In this document: one piece after another, positions 24,359-36,900 of the stretch
Position numbering within the stretch: position 1 is the first letter of the stretch
How the letters are laid out: the number at the start of each line of letters is the position of its first letter
Assembly: GCA_963978905.1 (NCBI GenBank)
Contig: OZ022256.1
Coordinates: 36,380,001-36,444,000 of the forward strand
Reading direction: 5' to 3'
Length of the DNA: 64,000 nt
Source: Trichostrongylus colubriformis
Lineage: Eukaryota > Nematoda > Chromadorea > Rhabditida > Trichostrongylidae
The notes under the pieces: model-generated
What the model was told of the DNA's origin: nothing
What the model saw: only the letters and a program-made list of their open reading frames with translations
The model's database searches: none
Position numbers and translations under genes: made by a program

Positions 24359-26444
24359 TATGATGTCGAAATTGCATGTTCCTTCAATTATGTAATAGAT
24401 GTCAAGGCTGCACAAATAAGCTTTCAGAAGCAGAATGTACTTACGAAGGATTTTACTGTTCCGAAAGTCGGAATCATCCTCCATCATAGAAATGAAAGAC
24501 CACTTTTACATGATGTACCCATTTGTATAGGCGATAAGTGCATCACAGAATACAATTCAGTGCCCCATCCAAAATGACTTTTATGTCTAGGTAGGTTGAG
24601 TGCCCGATGGACAGCGTTTCCCCTTGCAAATTTTCAACTAAGCCCCATTTCTGCTTCAAATTTTTCAAAAAAGCTTCACAAAAAGCATCGGCTGCTACAC
24701 AAGTGTTCAGAAAGCTGCATTCTTGATCGATTGCCAGAAAACAGAAGGCAAAATTACTGAAATACATAGAAGGATGAAGATTGATCAAAAGAGGAATGAC
24801 TGTTTTGATTCTTGTAAGAGTTGATCTCCGCCACAGCTCGCGATGCGAAAGTTGTTAGAAGGAGCTGAGTTCTGAGTCATGGGCAAAAGCATTGGTCTGG
24901 AACGGGAATCGAACCCGCACTCCATGCTTTCCAGGCACATGTGCCGATCCATTACATAACCGCGACGCGTCACCTCAATTCAGCTTCTTAATAGTATATT
25001 TGCCATCGCTTATGAGCACTGTTTATCGGAAATTTCTCATGATTGCTTCTTTCAGTGCTCAACATTCTGATACGTCGTTTATAAATTTCGAAAAACCCAG
25101 AACGGTAATGTACTGTGAAGCAAGACTCGTAACAAAAAATTCAGATAACAGTTTGGCTCGCTATTACTCGGCAAGTGGGTGATTGCGACAGGTTGAGAGG
25201 TCCTCCAACAGAGTTTGAGACACGAAGCCAGATGCATATTGAGTGCCACAGCCCATGATTCAGTTATCAGACTTTAAAAACTTTAAATGAGAGCAGAGGA
25301 ACGCGAAAGAAAAAAAAACTCATTCATAAAGAGCTCTATTTATGGACCATGATTTCAAGCAGGGGAAATACTTGCCAACAAGGAGTTACGAGTAAGGGTG
25401 AAATATCATTCAGTGGCAGTCCGATCACGCCTGACACTGATCCGAAGGAGGTACTGCAGCTCCGTACGAGGTGCCGCCCAGCGGCTGAAGCAATTATCAA
25501 GATGGCTGATAAAAGCGGATTAGCAGAGATAAGGAGAATTTGTGAAGCCGCTCATACCAGTATCCCTTATAACTGAATCAAACGGTGATGCTATTCTCCA
25601 TAGCTGTATCGAACCTTACACGTTTCAGGTGTTCTAGTAGGTAATCAAGAGCATTCACTGTATAATAGGAACATGTGGGGCTTGGGAAAGGACTACGCCA
25701 TCAACTTGGCAAGAATCCGCGTGTTATGTCACAAGGACAGAAAGTTCGCGGCGTGCAGCATGCAATTTGATACGCGAGAGCTAGGGGCACCGTTTGAAGT
25801 TGAGTCTTCAAAGGCAAGCGGAGTGAGGTATGATTTTTTGAGAGGCATCAGTTACGAGCAAGGCTTCCAAAATTAACGTTGAAATAATCATGTGCAGCTT
25901 ATATTGCAAAGAAAGCAGATATGATCCGTTCACAAAAAGTAACGGTAGCTGGCCTGCAGCTCTTACTCACAGGGCTTGCTGCTCATTCAAGTAGCTAACA
26001 TTGATCTGCGTACATTTTTAAGAGAAAATACACCGATAACCTGCGAAAGCACGACAACTCGCCCTTCATACTTTTCAAAGAACACTTTTTCACTACAGGT
26101 CCCTTTCCACAAAACTTTTTCTTTTACATTATTTTCCATGCATTGCAAACCGAATCAGATTTCCTGCACATATTCAATGATTCTATTGAAGTGGGGTTGA
26201 AATAATTGTTTCAAAGATGGCTGCTCATTGTGAGACCTTTCCTAAATTCAGGGCTCACACGTCAAATCTGCTTTTATCAGTGGGCAGTTATCGCATAATT
26301 CGAAGCGGATCTATCGTCACTTTGGCAGCTGTTGTTTTTTCAATAATCCCCTATAGGCCAACCCTGATAGAGGGTGGTGGGGTGGGCGAAAAGTTCATAT
26401 TTGGAAACTTGAATAACAGACAATCTCAATGTAACAACAATGAC
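24359..26444. other. Interval with weak ORFs downstream of gene A
   Basis: Three stretches look mildly coding: minus 24788-24543, plus 25349-25576 (contains LRTRCRPAAEAIIKMADKSG) and plus 25673-25876. None has a recognised domain or convincing splice junctions. They may be fragments of a decayed gene. Minus 23883-23692, on the other side of the palindromic element, is similar (contains LREYGILGSDDLFLVDPDVL). Confidence 0.25.
24885..24980 (-). repeat. tRNA-like sequence (relic or SINE head)
   Basis: The minus strand has a perfect box B (GGTTCGATTCC) about 45 bases after a weak box A (TTATGTAATGG) and a T-arm (GCGGG/CCCGT). I could not form the acceptor stem, so it is not a functional tRNA gene. 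Confidence 0.35.
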
Positions 26445-26450
26445 TTTATT
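26445..26450 (-). promoter_or_regulatory. AATAAA polyadenylation signal of gene A
   Basis: AATAAA on the minus strand lies about 80 bases past the stop codon of gene A, a normal 3' UTR length for a nematode receptor gene. Confidence 0.55.
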
Positions 26451-26528
26451 CGAAAAAGGTTCACAGGTGCGTTGAAGAGCAGATCACGGATTTGAACATT
26501 CACTTTGGGTTACGTATGAGTTCCGTGT

Positions 26529-29500
26529 TCAAAACGTGGAGACAATATCTGTAGTTCCTCTAACATTGGTACTTGAATCTCTTCCCAAGGCAGAATGATG
26601 ACTGGTGCGTGTTACATTTGTAGCTATTCCACTGTTCCCACAGCTTTTGCATAGTATTATGCCGACGATCACTTTGCGAAGCTCAGCGCTGAGCAACAAT
26701 ATAAAGAACGGCGGAATAGAGATCATCAGGTCGTTTATCCAAAACCACTGAAAATTGCATTTGATTGAGTTTTTTTTGAAGCCATCGTCTCTTCTAAAAA
26801 CCTGTCGTTATAGGATTTCTTTCTATCTCTTAGCGTACGTGGAGACACAGTCACCGATTTCGCGCTCGAAGGCTCCTTTGTCACTTTCTTACCGAAAATG
26901 GACTCGGGGTTGTTGTTGTATCCTCAAAATAGATCACTCTACATGGGAAGTCAAGGTTCGAAACAATACCAGCTGCTGACACCTTCCATTCCAGGATTCC
27001 CTTCTAGCCACATAGCGGGCTCGATATCAGTTGAGCGTTGCATAGAGATGGTGGTCAACTGGGTGTGTGCACTTATGACGGACAGGCCGCTCGCGGGGGC
27101 TGCTCGGCGGGTGCGAGTACCAGTGACACGGCATGGCAGCCTTCAAGCGAGGCAGTGTGGCAGGGGTGGAGGAGGCAGGGTGGCATGAGTGCAAGAGGCA
27201 GTGTGGAATTAGTGGAAGTGCAGAGGACGCAGCCACGCTCTGCCGGGCTCTCATGGGCAATCAATCCGGCAAGTCGTGCTGATGGCGCCGCCTGTGCGAC
27301 GCCTCGAAGCGAATTTTCTGTCATAAGTACACACACCCTGGTCAAATGGTTGGAATGGCGACGATCGCGTTCGTAGAATGTGTACTGGTGGCATCATTAA
27401 ATGTGTGCTTGTGGCATCGTCGTGGCAAACCCGAAAAAAAGAAAGTTAAACTTCTTTTACTAGGATTCATGAGCTGCTAAGGAGTATGACCATTTTTAAC
27501 ACATAACGTACTGCGTGTAACACCACGTGCAAAACCGTTGCTGTGTGGCCGCCACAGGCAAACCACAACTTTTTGGTTTTCAAATTGTGTGTCGTGGTCA
27601 TGTGCTACCACGGCTTATTATCGAATACGGAGAATAACATATCTTTTTGGAACCGTTCTCTTCTGGGAGGAAGGTAAGAGTCTTGCACCACGCTGCTATT
27701 AAAGGGCACAGCAAGCAATAAGAGCACAAATTTTTTAAATTTCATACATGTGTGTACACCTTCTTATGCTGATCTTGCTAACAGATTATAGTATTCACTT
27801 AAAAATATTTGGTGTTGATCAGTGGGTTGCGTTATACATGAGTTCTACTTCCTGTGTTGGCTTGATTGCAGATCTCAAGTCAAGGTCGACCAGTATCAGG
27901 GTGAGGCTACTTACGACAAAAAGTCGCGTGGCCGCCCGCAGCGAGCGGCGCCGCGAGTGCGAGTGCCAGTGGCAGGGAATGGCAGCCTTCAAGCGAGGCA
28001 GTGTGGCATGGGTGGAATTGAAGAGGTGACGCTGCCACGCTCTGCCGGGTTCCCAAGGGCAATCGATTAGGCAAGTCGTACTGGTGGCGCCGCGAAGCAA
28101 TTTTCTGTCGTAAGTAGCCTCACTCTCAACATCATTGCCTTTGTGGTAGTATTGCGGTTGTGGTAGGATCATCTATAGGAGTACACACTGCAGACCCACG
28201 GGATGATTCTTCCAAAAATAATGGGAAGCAATCCCGGCAAAAAATCTCTCAGACCGAATCAAGATAGTCCTAATTATTTTCGGGTCGCATGGCATACTTT
28301 AAGTGACCGCTAGGGAATTCTCCCTTCTGCAGGCAGCATTCGATGTCTGCTCTCATAAAACAACTTTTACAGGAAATAACACCACATAAGGTGAGGCATC
28401 TTACAACTTCGCCAATTTTTCCTCAACAATTTCGCGGAGATATAAATCTGGCTCATTTCTTTCTCTCTGAACATATAACATACTTCTGATAAACGCTTAA
28501 AAGCAGTAGTGGACCCAGTACATACAAAATCTTGAGTACAAGCTCTTCACAAGCCGTGGAAGCATCGTCTGTGAAGAAGGCGAAACGGACGAAACGTTGG
28601 GCCACAAATAGAGGTTTTACTCAAAGATCTCGTGTAGCACAAGAAGTCCACAATCGCCAAGAAATGCCGACGTTACAACAATGTCGAATTGGAGAGCAGT
28701 ATGAAACACTTACATTCGCGCTCGACAATGCGCTTTACTGTGGTGGCGATGGTGTCGTGCGAACCGTTTCGCGGCAGGTGCAGTACTATGAATATAATTC
28801 ATCGGCTCTCCTCAGTGGAAAAATCTCAACATTCCTAGCATTTCATTTGCAGCCATGCCAGCCAAATTGGACATTGTATTAGTAAATTTGCTATCTCCAA
28901 ATCAAAACTAAAGCGGAAGCTCTAGCCCCCTATACTTCTCCAGTAGCCCTGTAGATGTTTGTTCAAGTTTGATTGGGATGACCTTATAATGGCATGATGA
29001 TGTTGTAAGATATGGTTTTTATTCACGTGAAGGCTTGACAATGTTGGTGCCGACGTTTAGCAGATTTGACACCCATAAGACGAAGTGCCCCCTTTTTCAA
29101 CCAAATACGCCCCTCCCCCCTCCCCCGGCCCGTATTGCAGGAAGTAATCAAGCCAAACCGCTTCGACAGCGGCTGCTCATATATTCTGATTTTCAGCTCG
29201 TTGATACCGATAACGGATTCATTTAACAGGAATTATGCGAAAGTCCTTCAGATTTGGACAACTCATTTCTTTAACACAGTATATAAATTACTATCTTGTT
29301 TTGATTGTCTCTAATAAATCGTTCTCGCCCCGAACCAACTTTCACCAAGAGTCTACTTTGTTCTTCTTCCCTCCTCCAACATAGAGAAGATTGTTTCGAG
29401 AAGAGGCAATTTCCCTGGTGCTAGTGGTGTTAAGGGGGACCACTCCACTGAGCTCGATGTGTGGCATTATTTTTGGCCAATCTTTAGCTTGGGTCCTAGT

Positions 29501-32500
29501 TTGGAAAATTGTCCTTCCCCGCTATAGTAAGCCACAAAACGAAAAAAAATACACTTGAAAGTTTGAATAGATGATTGTGGAACGGTATCGTGAGGGACGA
29601 CGGCACGACAAAGAGTGTCTCCTTCCAATACATTAGCAGCGTTTTCCGGAGCGGACGTACCTAGACAGTTGCAACTCCTGATCATTATTTTCGCGCACAT
29701 TAGGCCGTGTTCACATTTTGCTTATTGACGCCGGCATAGGCGGCGACGGCGGCAAAATCATAATGCTACATATTGGAGTTATCAACATAGCGACGTGGAA
29801 AGCAAGTATGCCTATCCTGGTCGCAGATGGTCTCAAGCTTCTGATCCATGGTTGATAACGTGGTAGGCATGCCAGTTTTTCCATAGTTTTTCCACTTGTA
29901 ATATAAACATGCTGGGCTTTGAAACAACTCTGAATTTCGGGGTAGTAGTGAAGAAACGTAGGGCGGAGGTGGTGTAGTGACAGGTGGCGCACATCCCACT
30001 CTCATGGTGTGGGGATCAAATCCCGCATCAACGCCCCCCAAGCCAACCAGGCCTCCCATCCCTCTGGGGTTGGCAAAATGGTACCAGACTCGTCTGGGAG
30101 GATAAAAGCACTGACTTGTACATCGGCTGGCCACCGCAAGTCATTGTACAGGCCACATCACACTCACCAGCCATCACGATTCTGAATGGAACTAGAATGT
30201 GCGGCGCATCCCGCAGAAGGGATTGATTAACGCCAAAAACTTTATCCTTTTTTTAGTGAAGGAACGTGAAATCGGTCATAGTACATTAAGTCTATAGTAT
30301 TTCCAACCATCACTGTCTCAGAAAATACGAACCTGCATGCTAACCCACAATTTGAGCTTCTCGTTGCCAGTGTATATGGCGAACACTTTCAGGAATTGTT
30401 GAGCGCACATCAGCATGCTAGAGGCGAAAACGAAGAGTGCATAGAATAGCAGACCCTGAATCGAGAAAGTCTGATGAATGTGCAGTATTGTTTTCCATAC
30501 CGAAATATCAAGCACCTTCTCCTGTCGACCGTATCTGGAGGCACCGAGTTTCGATAGTCTGTGCCATTCCATAATCAGTCTTATATTCACTGCTACACTG
30601 GCTGACGCATAAGTCACACAAACTCCGAAGGCTGTATACTTGTTGATCTGCAAAATACATATGTCTATATTACATCTCAGTCACCTTTCCCGCGCTGGCA
30701 CTATTGCAATAGTCTTCCAAAAGGTTATGCTGCCAATCTCTCATCTCCCTATTTCACCACCTCCAAGTACGGTGAAACAAGGGAAGAGTGCATGACGAGC
30801 TGATTCCAGAGCACTTATTTGAATCCGTCATATTCCATCGAGTTAAGATAGTGGGCAATACCAGTCAAACTGAGGTGCTTTTTTGACAACTTTTTGACAA
30901 CTGGTTGACACTATGCGGATGTATCCATCATGGAAATTTTGAGAGCAGCCTTTTTTCTGTGTCTTTACACTATCTACTAAATCTAATGAGCCAACTTACA
31001 AGGTCAGCACGCTCTTCTAGTCCTGCAAACGTATACGTTCCATCAGCATTTGGTGTGTACACTAATTTAGTTCCGATAAGAGGACTGACAGCAGTGAAAG
31101 CCGCAGCATACTGAAGCACCACGATAATACCCACATTTTTCCTTGTCCATATCTTAAAAAATGAATCAGCTGAAATATTGCACCATAGCCTTCCCTTGTG
31201 AAGTTTGGAGTCTATTGGAGAAAAGACTCATTCCGATGTACCATGATGATAATGATAGTGTGCAATATTTATGATGGTAGATGGTTATGTTTGTCTTATA
31301 TCCAGAGTACTACAAACCTTGTCGTATTTCTTCATTAGACAGAGAGCTGAGTAACGATTGATCGCAATTATAAGATTTCCAATCATATGCCCGAAGAAAG
31401 TGACACCACTAACCACCACACAAATCGAAATAAGGTACTGAATTTCAGGACCTACACCATTCTGGCGAACAACTCGAAAGAATATACTGATGTAAATGGC
31501 GAATATGTCGGCAATCCCTGAAAAATAGAGCAGATCGCCTGAAAGTGCTTACCGTTGTTAGTCAAATTTCTTCGCTATTGGTTCCAGTTTATTTATCTGT
31601 TTTATCTATAATTCTTCCATTATTATTTACCATAATAATATTTTCTATCCAATGTTCGGTCTTCTTGAAACCTGGACACGTTCAGATGTTTGGTGTCGTT
31701 TTATTCTTCTGTGCCAACCAGATTTGTTATGGACCGTTTTATTGGTCGACGTTTCGAACGAATCGTCGATGTCAAGATCTTGAAGTTCGAAGCTCCCAAT
31801 CTGCATCTTCTCCCTGTCTAGGCACATTCTCCCTGTCTTCAACCCCTGTTACAAAGACACATTCTCCCTGTCTTCAACCCCTGTTACATAGATCTCGAAC
31901 TCATGAAATGTTATCTTGGAGAAACGGGACGAATGCTAGGAACACGCGTTACGGAGCACTAAGCTGAGAAGAGACGAAGAAACCTGCCCAATCCACTTGG
32001 CAGACACCGAATAGAAGAGCAGGGGGGCAATGATTGCAATATCAAGTGCAAAATTCTTGTCCGCGACGACGACATTGGGTGCAGAAGAGCTCTGTAGGCG
32101 TTTCACATATTCACGCAAAGGACCCAAAACTTAACAACCGGAATGAATGCATGGCCATAACAACAGTTTTAGCCTTTCATTTGGCTGTGTGAATCATGAA
32201 AACACTGTGTCTTGAGTGTCAGTGGTGCCAAACTTTTTCAAACTCGGCCTCTGGAAGAAATTGTGTGGGAACTCCTAGTAGAACATCAAGGGTTAGTTGT
32301 TATACTAGGAGTTCCCACTCACTTTCTGATGTAGATCCTGACTGAATAAATGGAGGCATTTGTCAGTCAGGATCCGGAATGAAAGGATAACCTGCAGGTG
32401 TGTGGTTTTTGTTACACAATAACCCCGTAAATACGTTGTCGAAGTATTCATGGCGCATCTCGTATTCCTCACTACTCCGCTTGCAAAGTAAAGTGATTAG

Positions 32501-33170
32501 TTGAAAATCAGGAATCTACTGATTTCAGCTATTGTTCATCTCCGTGGAGGCAAAGAAGCTGTAGAACAATGAAATTTCGACGTATCCGCATACGACAACG
32601 AAAATTCAGTGCAATGCGAAATAGTTAGCCAGATTTTAGATAGCGATTTTGGTCAGGAAATCAATCACTTTTTCTTTGACTTGGAAATCTTGGAAGGACG
32701 AACTATAGCATAATTAGGTACTGGTTAACAAAGAGAAGGTTGATAAACGAGTGCGTACGGCCCAGTGGCAGCAGATGAGTGGGACAGTTTAACAGAGAAA
32801 CTTCGAAAGAAAATCGTTGTGATGACATCAGTTGCATCCGGAAACAGTCAATTTTACATTCTGAGATAATCACGGATGAGATGTAGTGTCTTACATCACA
32901 CTTACACTTCGTTATAGAAGAGTGAATTTGAAAATTTTTTTCTTCATCTTGTGCATTCTCCCGTTGTGAACTTGTGGATACATTTAATAAGTCAGTTTCG
33001 GAGAAACTGCAAAGTACAAGCAATCATAGTTTTTCACCTGTCGCTACAAACAAGGTATAAAAAGCATTTTTGAAGACCTTCCTTTTGCTCGTGACAATTG
33101 CAGACACAACAAATATATAGGCAGCTCCGAGCGACACTTCCGCCACAGTCTGTGGAAAGTTGTGAGACAT
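26529..33170 (-). CDS. Gene A: nematode 7TM chemoreceptor (Srg superfamily, probably Srv-like), 6 exons, 319 aa
   Basis: Exons on the minus strand are 33170-33038, 31517-31318, 31152-31000, 30647-30516, 30455-30333 and 26747-26529. They join in one frame of 319 codons plus stop. All introns have GT donors (GTAAGT at exon 3) and AG acceptors such as TTTTTCAG and TTTTGCAG. The protein has seven hydrophobic stretches: about 12-27, 45-58, 72-97, 118-136, 165-188, 207-233 and 250-267. It has KRK after TM1, an AINRYSAL motif at the end of TM3 and a basic tail after TM7. This matches the serpentine chemoreceptors of nematodes, which act in the membrane of sensory neurons. The Srv-like call comes from the TM1-TM3 pattern and is inference; a related Srg-superfamily class is possible. 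The start is the Met five bases after a TTGCAG acceptor. Intron 5 (3585 bp) holds a SINE and TIR elements. Gene B is a close paralogue. Confidence 0.85.
27060..27340. mobile_element. GC-rich TIR element, copy 3, intron 5 of gene A
   Basis: GGGTGTGTGCACTTATGACG and TCATAAGTACACACACCC form the ends. The core shares GGCAGCCTTCAAGCGAGGCA and CCACGCTCTGCCGGG with copy 4. Confidence 0.62.
27898..28117. mobile_element. GC-rich TIR element, copy 4, intron 5 of gene A
   Basis: GGGTGAGGCTACTTACGACA at the left and its inverse at the right, possibly with a TCA duplication. It has the same core as copy 3, so the ORFs spanning both are repeat-derived. Confidence 0.65.
28532..28882 (+). CDS. Doubtful ORF, 116 codons, inside intron 5 of gene A
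   Basis: An open frame on the plus strand begins serine-rich (first codon TTG, no clear ATG), followed by a basic stretch (KKAKRTKRW) and a polar middle. A GT after GCGGCAG at about 28777 could be a donor. It is antisense to gene A. No domain is recognised. It shares GACGAAACG...GTTGGGCCAC with the minus strand at about 39415-39455, so it may be part of a dispersed repeat and not a gene. Confidence 0.2.
   Translation: MSTSSSQAVEASSVKKAKRTKRWATNRGFTQRSRVAQEVHNRQEMPTLQQCRIGEQYETLTFALDNALYCGGDGVVRTVSRQVQYYEYNSSALLSGKISTFLAFHLQPCQPNWTLY
29960..30254 (+). mobile_element. tRNA-derived SINE with target duplication
   Basis: The 295-bp element has a pol III box A-like stretch (TGGTGTAGTGACAGGTGGC, 29970-29988) and box B (GGATCAAATCC, 30013-30023), then a non-tRNA body with GGTACCAGACTCGTCTGGGA, and a T-rich end. 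It is flanked by AGTGAAGAAACGT (29947-29959) and AGTGAAGGAACGT (30255-30267), a 13-bp duplication with one mismatch. It would be transcribed by RNA polymerase III and mobilised by a partner LINE. It sits in intron 5 of gene A, in the antisense orientation. Confidence 0.8.
31823..31892 (+). repeat. 35-bp tandem duplication in intron 1 of gene A
   Basis: A unit beginning CACATTCTCCCTGTCTTCAA occurs twice with one difference. A partial unit lies just upstream. Confidence 0.9.
32265..32318. repeat. Perfect 16-bp hairpin in intron 1 of gene A
   Basis: GTGGGAACTCCTAGTA pairs with TACTAGGAGTTCCCAC across 22 bases. Confidence 0.8.
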
Positions 33171-33185
33171 TCTTTCTGCAAGACA
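33171..33185 (-). promoter_or_regulatory. Putative spliced-leader trans-splice acceptor of gene A
   Basis: Minus-strand TTGTGTCTTGCAG ends at 33176, five bases before the start codon at 33170. A pyrimidine-rich acceptor next to the ATG is typical of nematode SL trans-splicing. It could also be an ordinary 3' splice site of an unseen 5' exon. Confidence 0.45.
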
Positions 33186-33889
33186 CAATTCACAGTTGTG
33201 ACACATTGTGGTAAAAAGGTGAATCAAATTACGTACAAGTGTCGCGGAACACGATATTTGCAGACCGACCCATCACTTGCACTTACAATACCGCTCAATT
33301 TTCTGATTAATCGACACCTAAATTAATCACTCGCAGTGGATGGAATTGAAAAAGGTGGACGGTGTTAGATTCGCCTCGGTGCGACGAGTTCAACAATGTA
33401 TAAAACGTCGAATTTAGCTGAGTAGATTCCAAGCATCTTCTTGAGAACTTACGAAAAGACCCTTCTTCGAACTTCAAACAGCACTCCGACTCTTTCTGGC
33501 CTACATTCTCATTCCCAGTGGTTGATCGCACATTCCACACACACGTCATTCTCCAGCGCTTCGCTTGGAGTTGCAGGACATTTTTCAGGAAGAGCATTCC
33601 ACGACATTTCCAAAAGTGATGAAACTTATTTGGTCGAAAACAAAGGGGGAACTAAGGGAATAACTCACTATTCAGACTACGTGTTGCGTAGTGCAGAAAT
33701 CATCCTGCCTTCTAAACAGCAGGCAGGTGGTTCTTTCATGATAAATCCGTAAATATCGATGAACCTTGTATTTTGAATGCCACATGACTTCCCATTCCAC
33801 TCCTGAATTACCGGTTTAAGCTATGAGAATCGTATAGGTTTTTCGAAAAACAGATGGCTCTTTATCTTCATAAAATAATAGCTGTGTTC

Positions 33890-33902
33890 AAACGCTAGGA
33901 AT
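33890..33902. repeat. Target-site duplication, left copy, of the RTE element
   Basis: AAACGCTAGGAAT is identical to 37036-37048. Confidence 0.92.
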
Positions 33903-36900
33903 GGTGGTGACGTCCGCTCCTCCAAGTGGTGCCACTGGACACTGCTCGCTTCGCAGCGGGCCGAGCTGAACGCGGACACTCGATGCAGACGACAGGCCTT
34001 CGTGACAGGCCGGTCTACGAACATCCCGTCACATCAAATGGTTTGATGTCATCCAATGGAATTTGTGGAAATGCTACGGCGTCCGCGGGAACCGACGCGC
34101 ACTTGCAAAGCCCGGCAATTGTGAAAAATATGCGAGGGTCACCGATGCAAGGACGACATCGGAGGGCAACTGAGCTAGTCCAAATGTCTGATAAGGCTTG
34201 GAAGACGCGCATCGGAACGTTGAATGTCGGATCACTGACAGGCCGTTCGTGCGAGCTGGCGGATGCTTTAGAACGAAGACGTGTCGACATATGCGCAGTG
34301 CAAGAAAGGAGATGGACGAGTAACAAGTCAAGGGAGCTTGGACGTGGATTCAAAGCTATTCACTGTAGCGGCCCTAAGCCTCTTAATGGTGTCGGCATTA
34401 TCGTCAGAGACCGTTTTCGCGACTCAATCGCAGGCGTTGAACGATACGATGACCGTTTGATGAAAATTATCTTCGTTGTCGAACAGAAACGCTACCATTT
34501 CTTCTCTGCATATGCCCCACAAGCTGGCTGCTCTGAATCAGTTAAAACCGAATTCTGGAACCGGCTCGACGAGAAGACAGCTGAAGTACCATCAGAGGAC
34601 GCCATTATTGTCGCGGGAGATCTCAATGGGCACATTGGTGCCACGAAGGATGGCTACAGTTGTCACGGTGGCTTCGGCTACGGGTCACGTAACGAAGATG
34701 GCGAGCGAATTCTCGAGTACGCAAACTCGCACAGTCTTACAATCGTGAGCTCGAAATTTCGGAAGCGTGAATCTCATCTCATAACACTCCACAGCGGGAA
34801 AACCAGAACACAGATCGACTTCATTCTTGTCAGACAGAGAGACCAAGGGCTTGTCACAGACGCGAAGGTAATACCCTACGAAACAGTTGCCACACAACAT
34901 CGACCGCTGATCTGCACACTGAAAATAACACCTCCAAGGTTGAAACACTTCGAAGTGAGCGGACCCACGAGAATCAAATGGTGGCAGCTGAAGAATAAAG
35001 AACCGGATGTCATTTCTCGCATACGTCTGCCAGTAATAACCACTGTTGAGGAGACTTGGGAAAGGATAACAGAGTCAATAACGCACGCTACTCGCTCTGA
35101 ACTCGGTTCTACGTAGCAAGGTCGGCGTAAAATTGAAAAGCAAGCTTGGCTGTGGACAGACGACGTCAAAGGAAAAGTGCGTGAAAAGAAGAGACTCTAT
35201 CACTCATTCCTCAATGACAAGACTGTCGAAAACTGGCTAAAGTATCGTGAAGCAAAAACTGCGGCAAAGAAGTCTGTGGCTGCCGCTAAAGCTGCCCATT
35301 TTGAGTTTGTCAACGAGAGACTTAATACTCGTGACGGGGAGCGATACATTCACCGACTTGCCAAGGCTCGACATCGCCAAAGCGAAGATATCGAAAAGTT
35401 TCATGGCATCAACGACGATCAAGGACATCTTATAACGGATCGCAGGAAAGTGCTGAAGAGATGGCGTGAATACTTCGAGCAAATATGCACAGAGGAGTTT
35501 ATCCATCCACCCATCCCTTCCGCACCACCAATATTTGGCCCTGTCCAGGAGATTGCAGTTAATGAAACTGAAAAGGCCTTGAAGAAGATGAAGCCAGGAA
35601 AAGCGACAGGACCTGATGACATAGCAGCTGATCTCTGGAAGTCACGGCACTGGAACGCAGCTGAATGGCTCACGAAGTTCTTCAACCAAATCATCAAAGA
35701 GAAGAAGGTGCCCGAAGACTGGCAGAAGAGTTTGACGATCCCGATCTGGAAAAAGAAAGGAAGTCCCGCAGAGTGCAAGAACTACCGTCCAATCCGCTTG
35801 CTATCTCACAGTATGAAAATTTTTGAGCGTATTGTTGATGACCGCCTTCGCGATATCATCCAACTTTCTTCCAACCAATGTGGATTCGTAGCCGGATGTG
35901 GTACTGTAGATGCCATTCACGCTGTACGTATGCTGCTGGAAAAACATCGCGAAAAACAAAAGCCTGTGCACCTTGCCTTTTTAGACTTGGAAAAGGCTTT
36001 TGATCGAGTGCCACACGAAGTGATATGGTACGCCTTGCGGCAGCACAATGTTCCGGAAGAGCTTATTGAGTGGGTGCGTATACTCTATTCAAGTCCAAAA
36101 AGCCGAGTGCAAACCCCAGCTGGTATCTCGATGGAATTTCCTATCTCAGTTGGAGTACACCAAGGTTCAGCCCTCTCGCCACTCCTTTTCATTACTGTCA
36201 TGGATACCATCTCGCGAGACCTTCAGAAGAAGCCCCCCTGGATACTTCTGTACGCTGATGACGTCATGCTTGCTTGTGAAGACAAAAAGGAACTCGAAAA
36301 GGAAGTGCAAGCATGGTGCGATCGCTTGGCGGCGTTTGGACTTAGGTTGAATGTCGGGAAGACTGAGTATATGACGACAGGCATGAACGACTCAAGCTCT
36401 ATTATGGTCAATAGCACTGTGCTTTCCCGTACAAACAGCTTCAAATATCTTGGCTCGGCGATTACATCCGACGGCAGCCTGAGGCACGAAGTCAATTCAC
36501 GCATTAGCTCCGCCTGGACCAAGTGGCGCTCGGTGACTGGCGTTCTCTGCGACAAGAATATACCAGAACGACTCAAATCGAAGATCTATAGAAGCGTCGT
36601 GCGCCCAGTCGCGGTCTATGGAGCTGAAACGTGGCCAGTTACTAAAGAAATTGAAGCACGTCTGAGCGTGATGGAGACGAAAATGCTGCGTTGGACGGCC
36701 GGAATAACGCGTTTGGAGCATGTTCGGAATGACACCATACGGTAAAAGTTCGGCGTGGCTCCAATAACCGACAAGATACGCGAAGCTCGGCTGCGGTGGT
36801 ATGGCCACGTCCTGCGAGCTAGTGAAAACGCTGTGTGCAAATCAGGCCTTTCCCTCAACGTGAACGGAGTGCGGCCGAGAGGACGGCCCAAGCAGCGCTG

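Noticed and set aside
24885..24980. Functional tRNA gene
   Set aside because: Box B and T-arm are good, but no acceptor stem pairs and box A is weak.
27027..28172. Overlapping 80-117 codon ORFs in intron 5 of gene A
   Set aside because: They all fall within or run across two copies of a GC-rich TIR element that shares its sequence at two sites.
31936..32127. 63-codon hydrophobic minus ORF as an extra exon of gene A
   Set aside because: Exons 1 and 2 join directly in frame without it, in both paralogues, and no counterpart was found in gene B.
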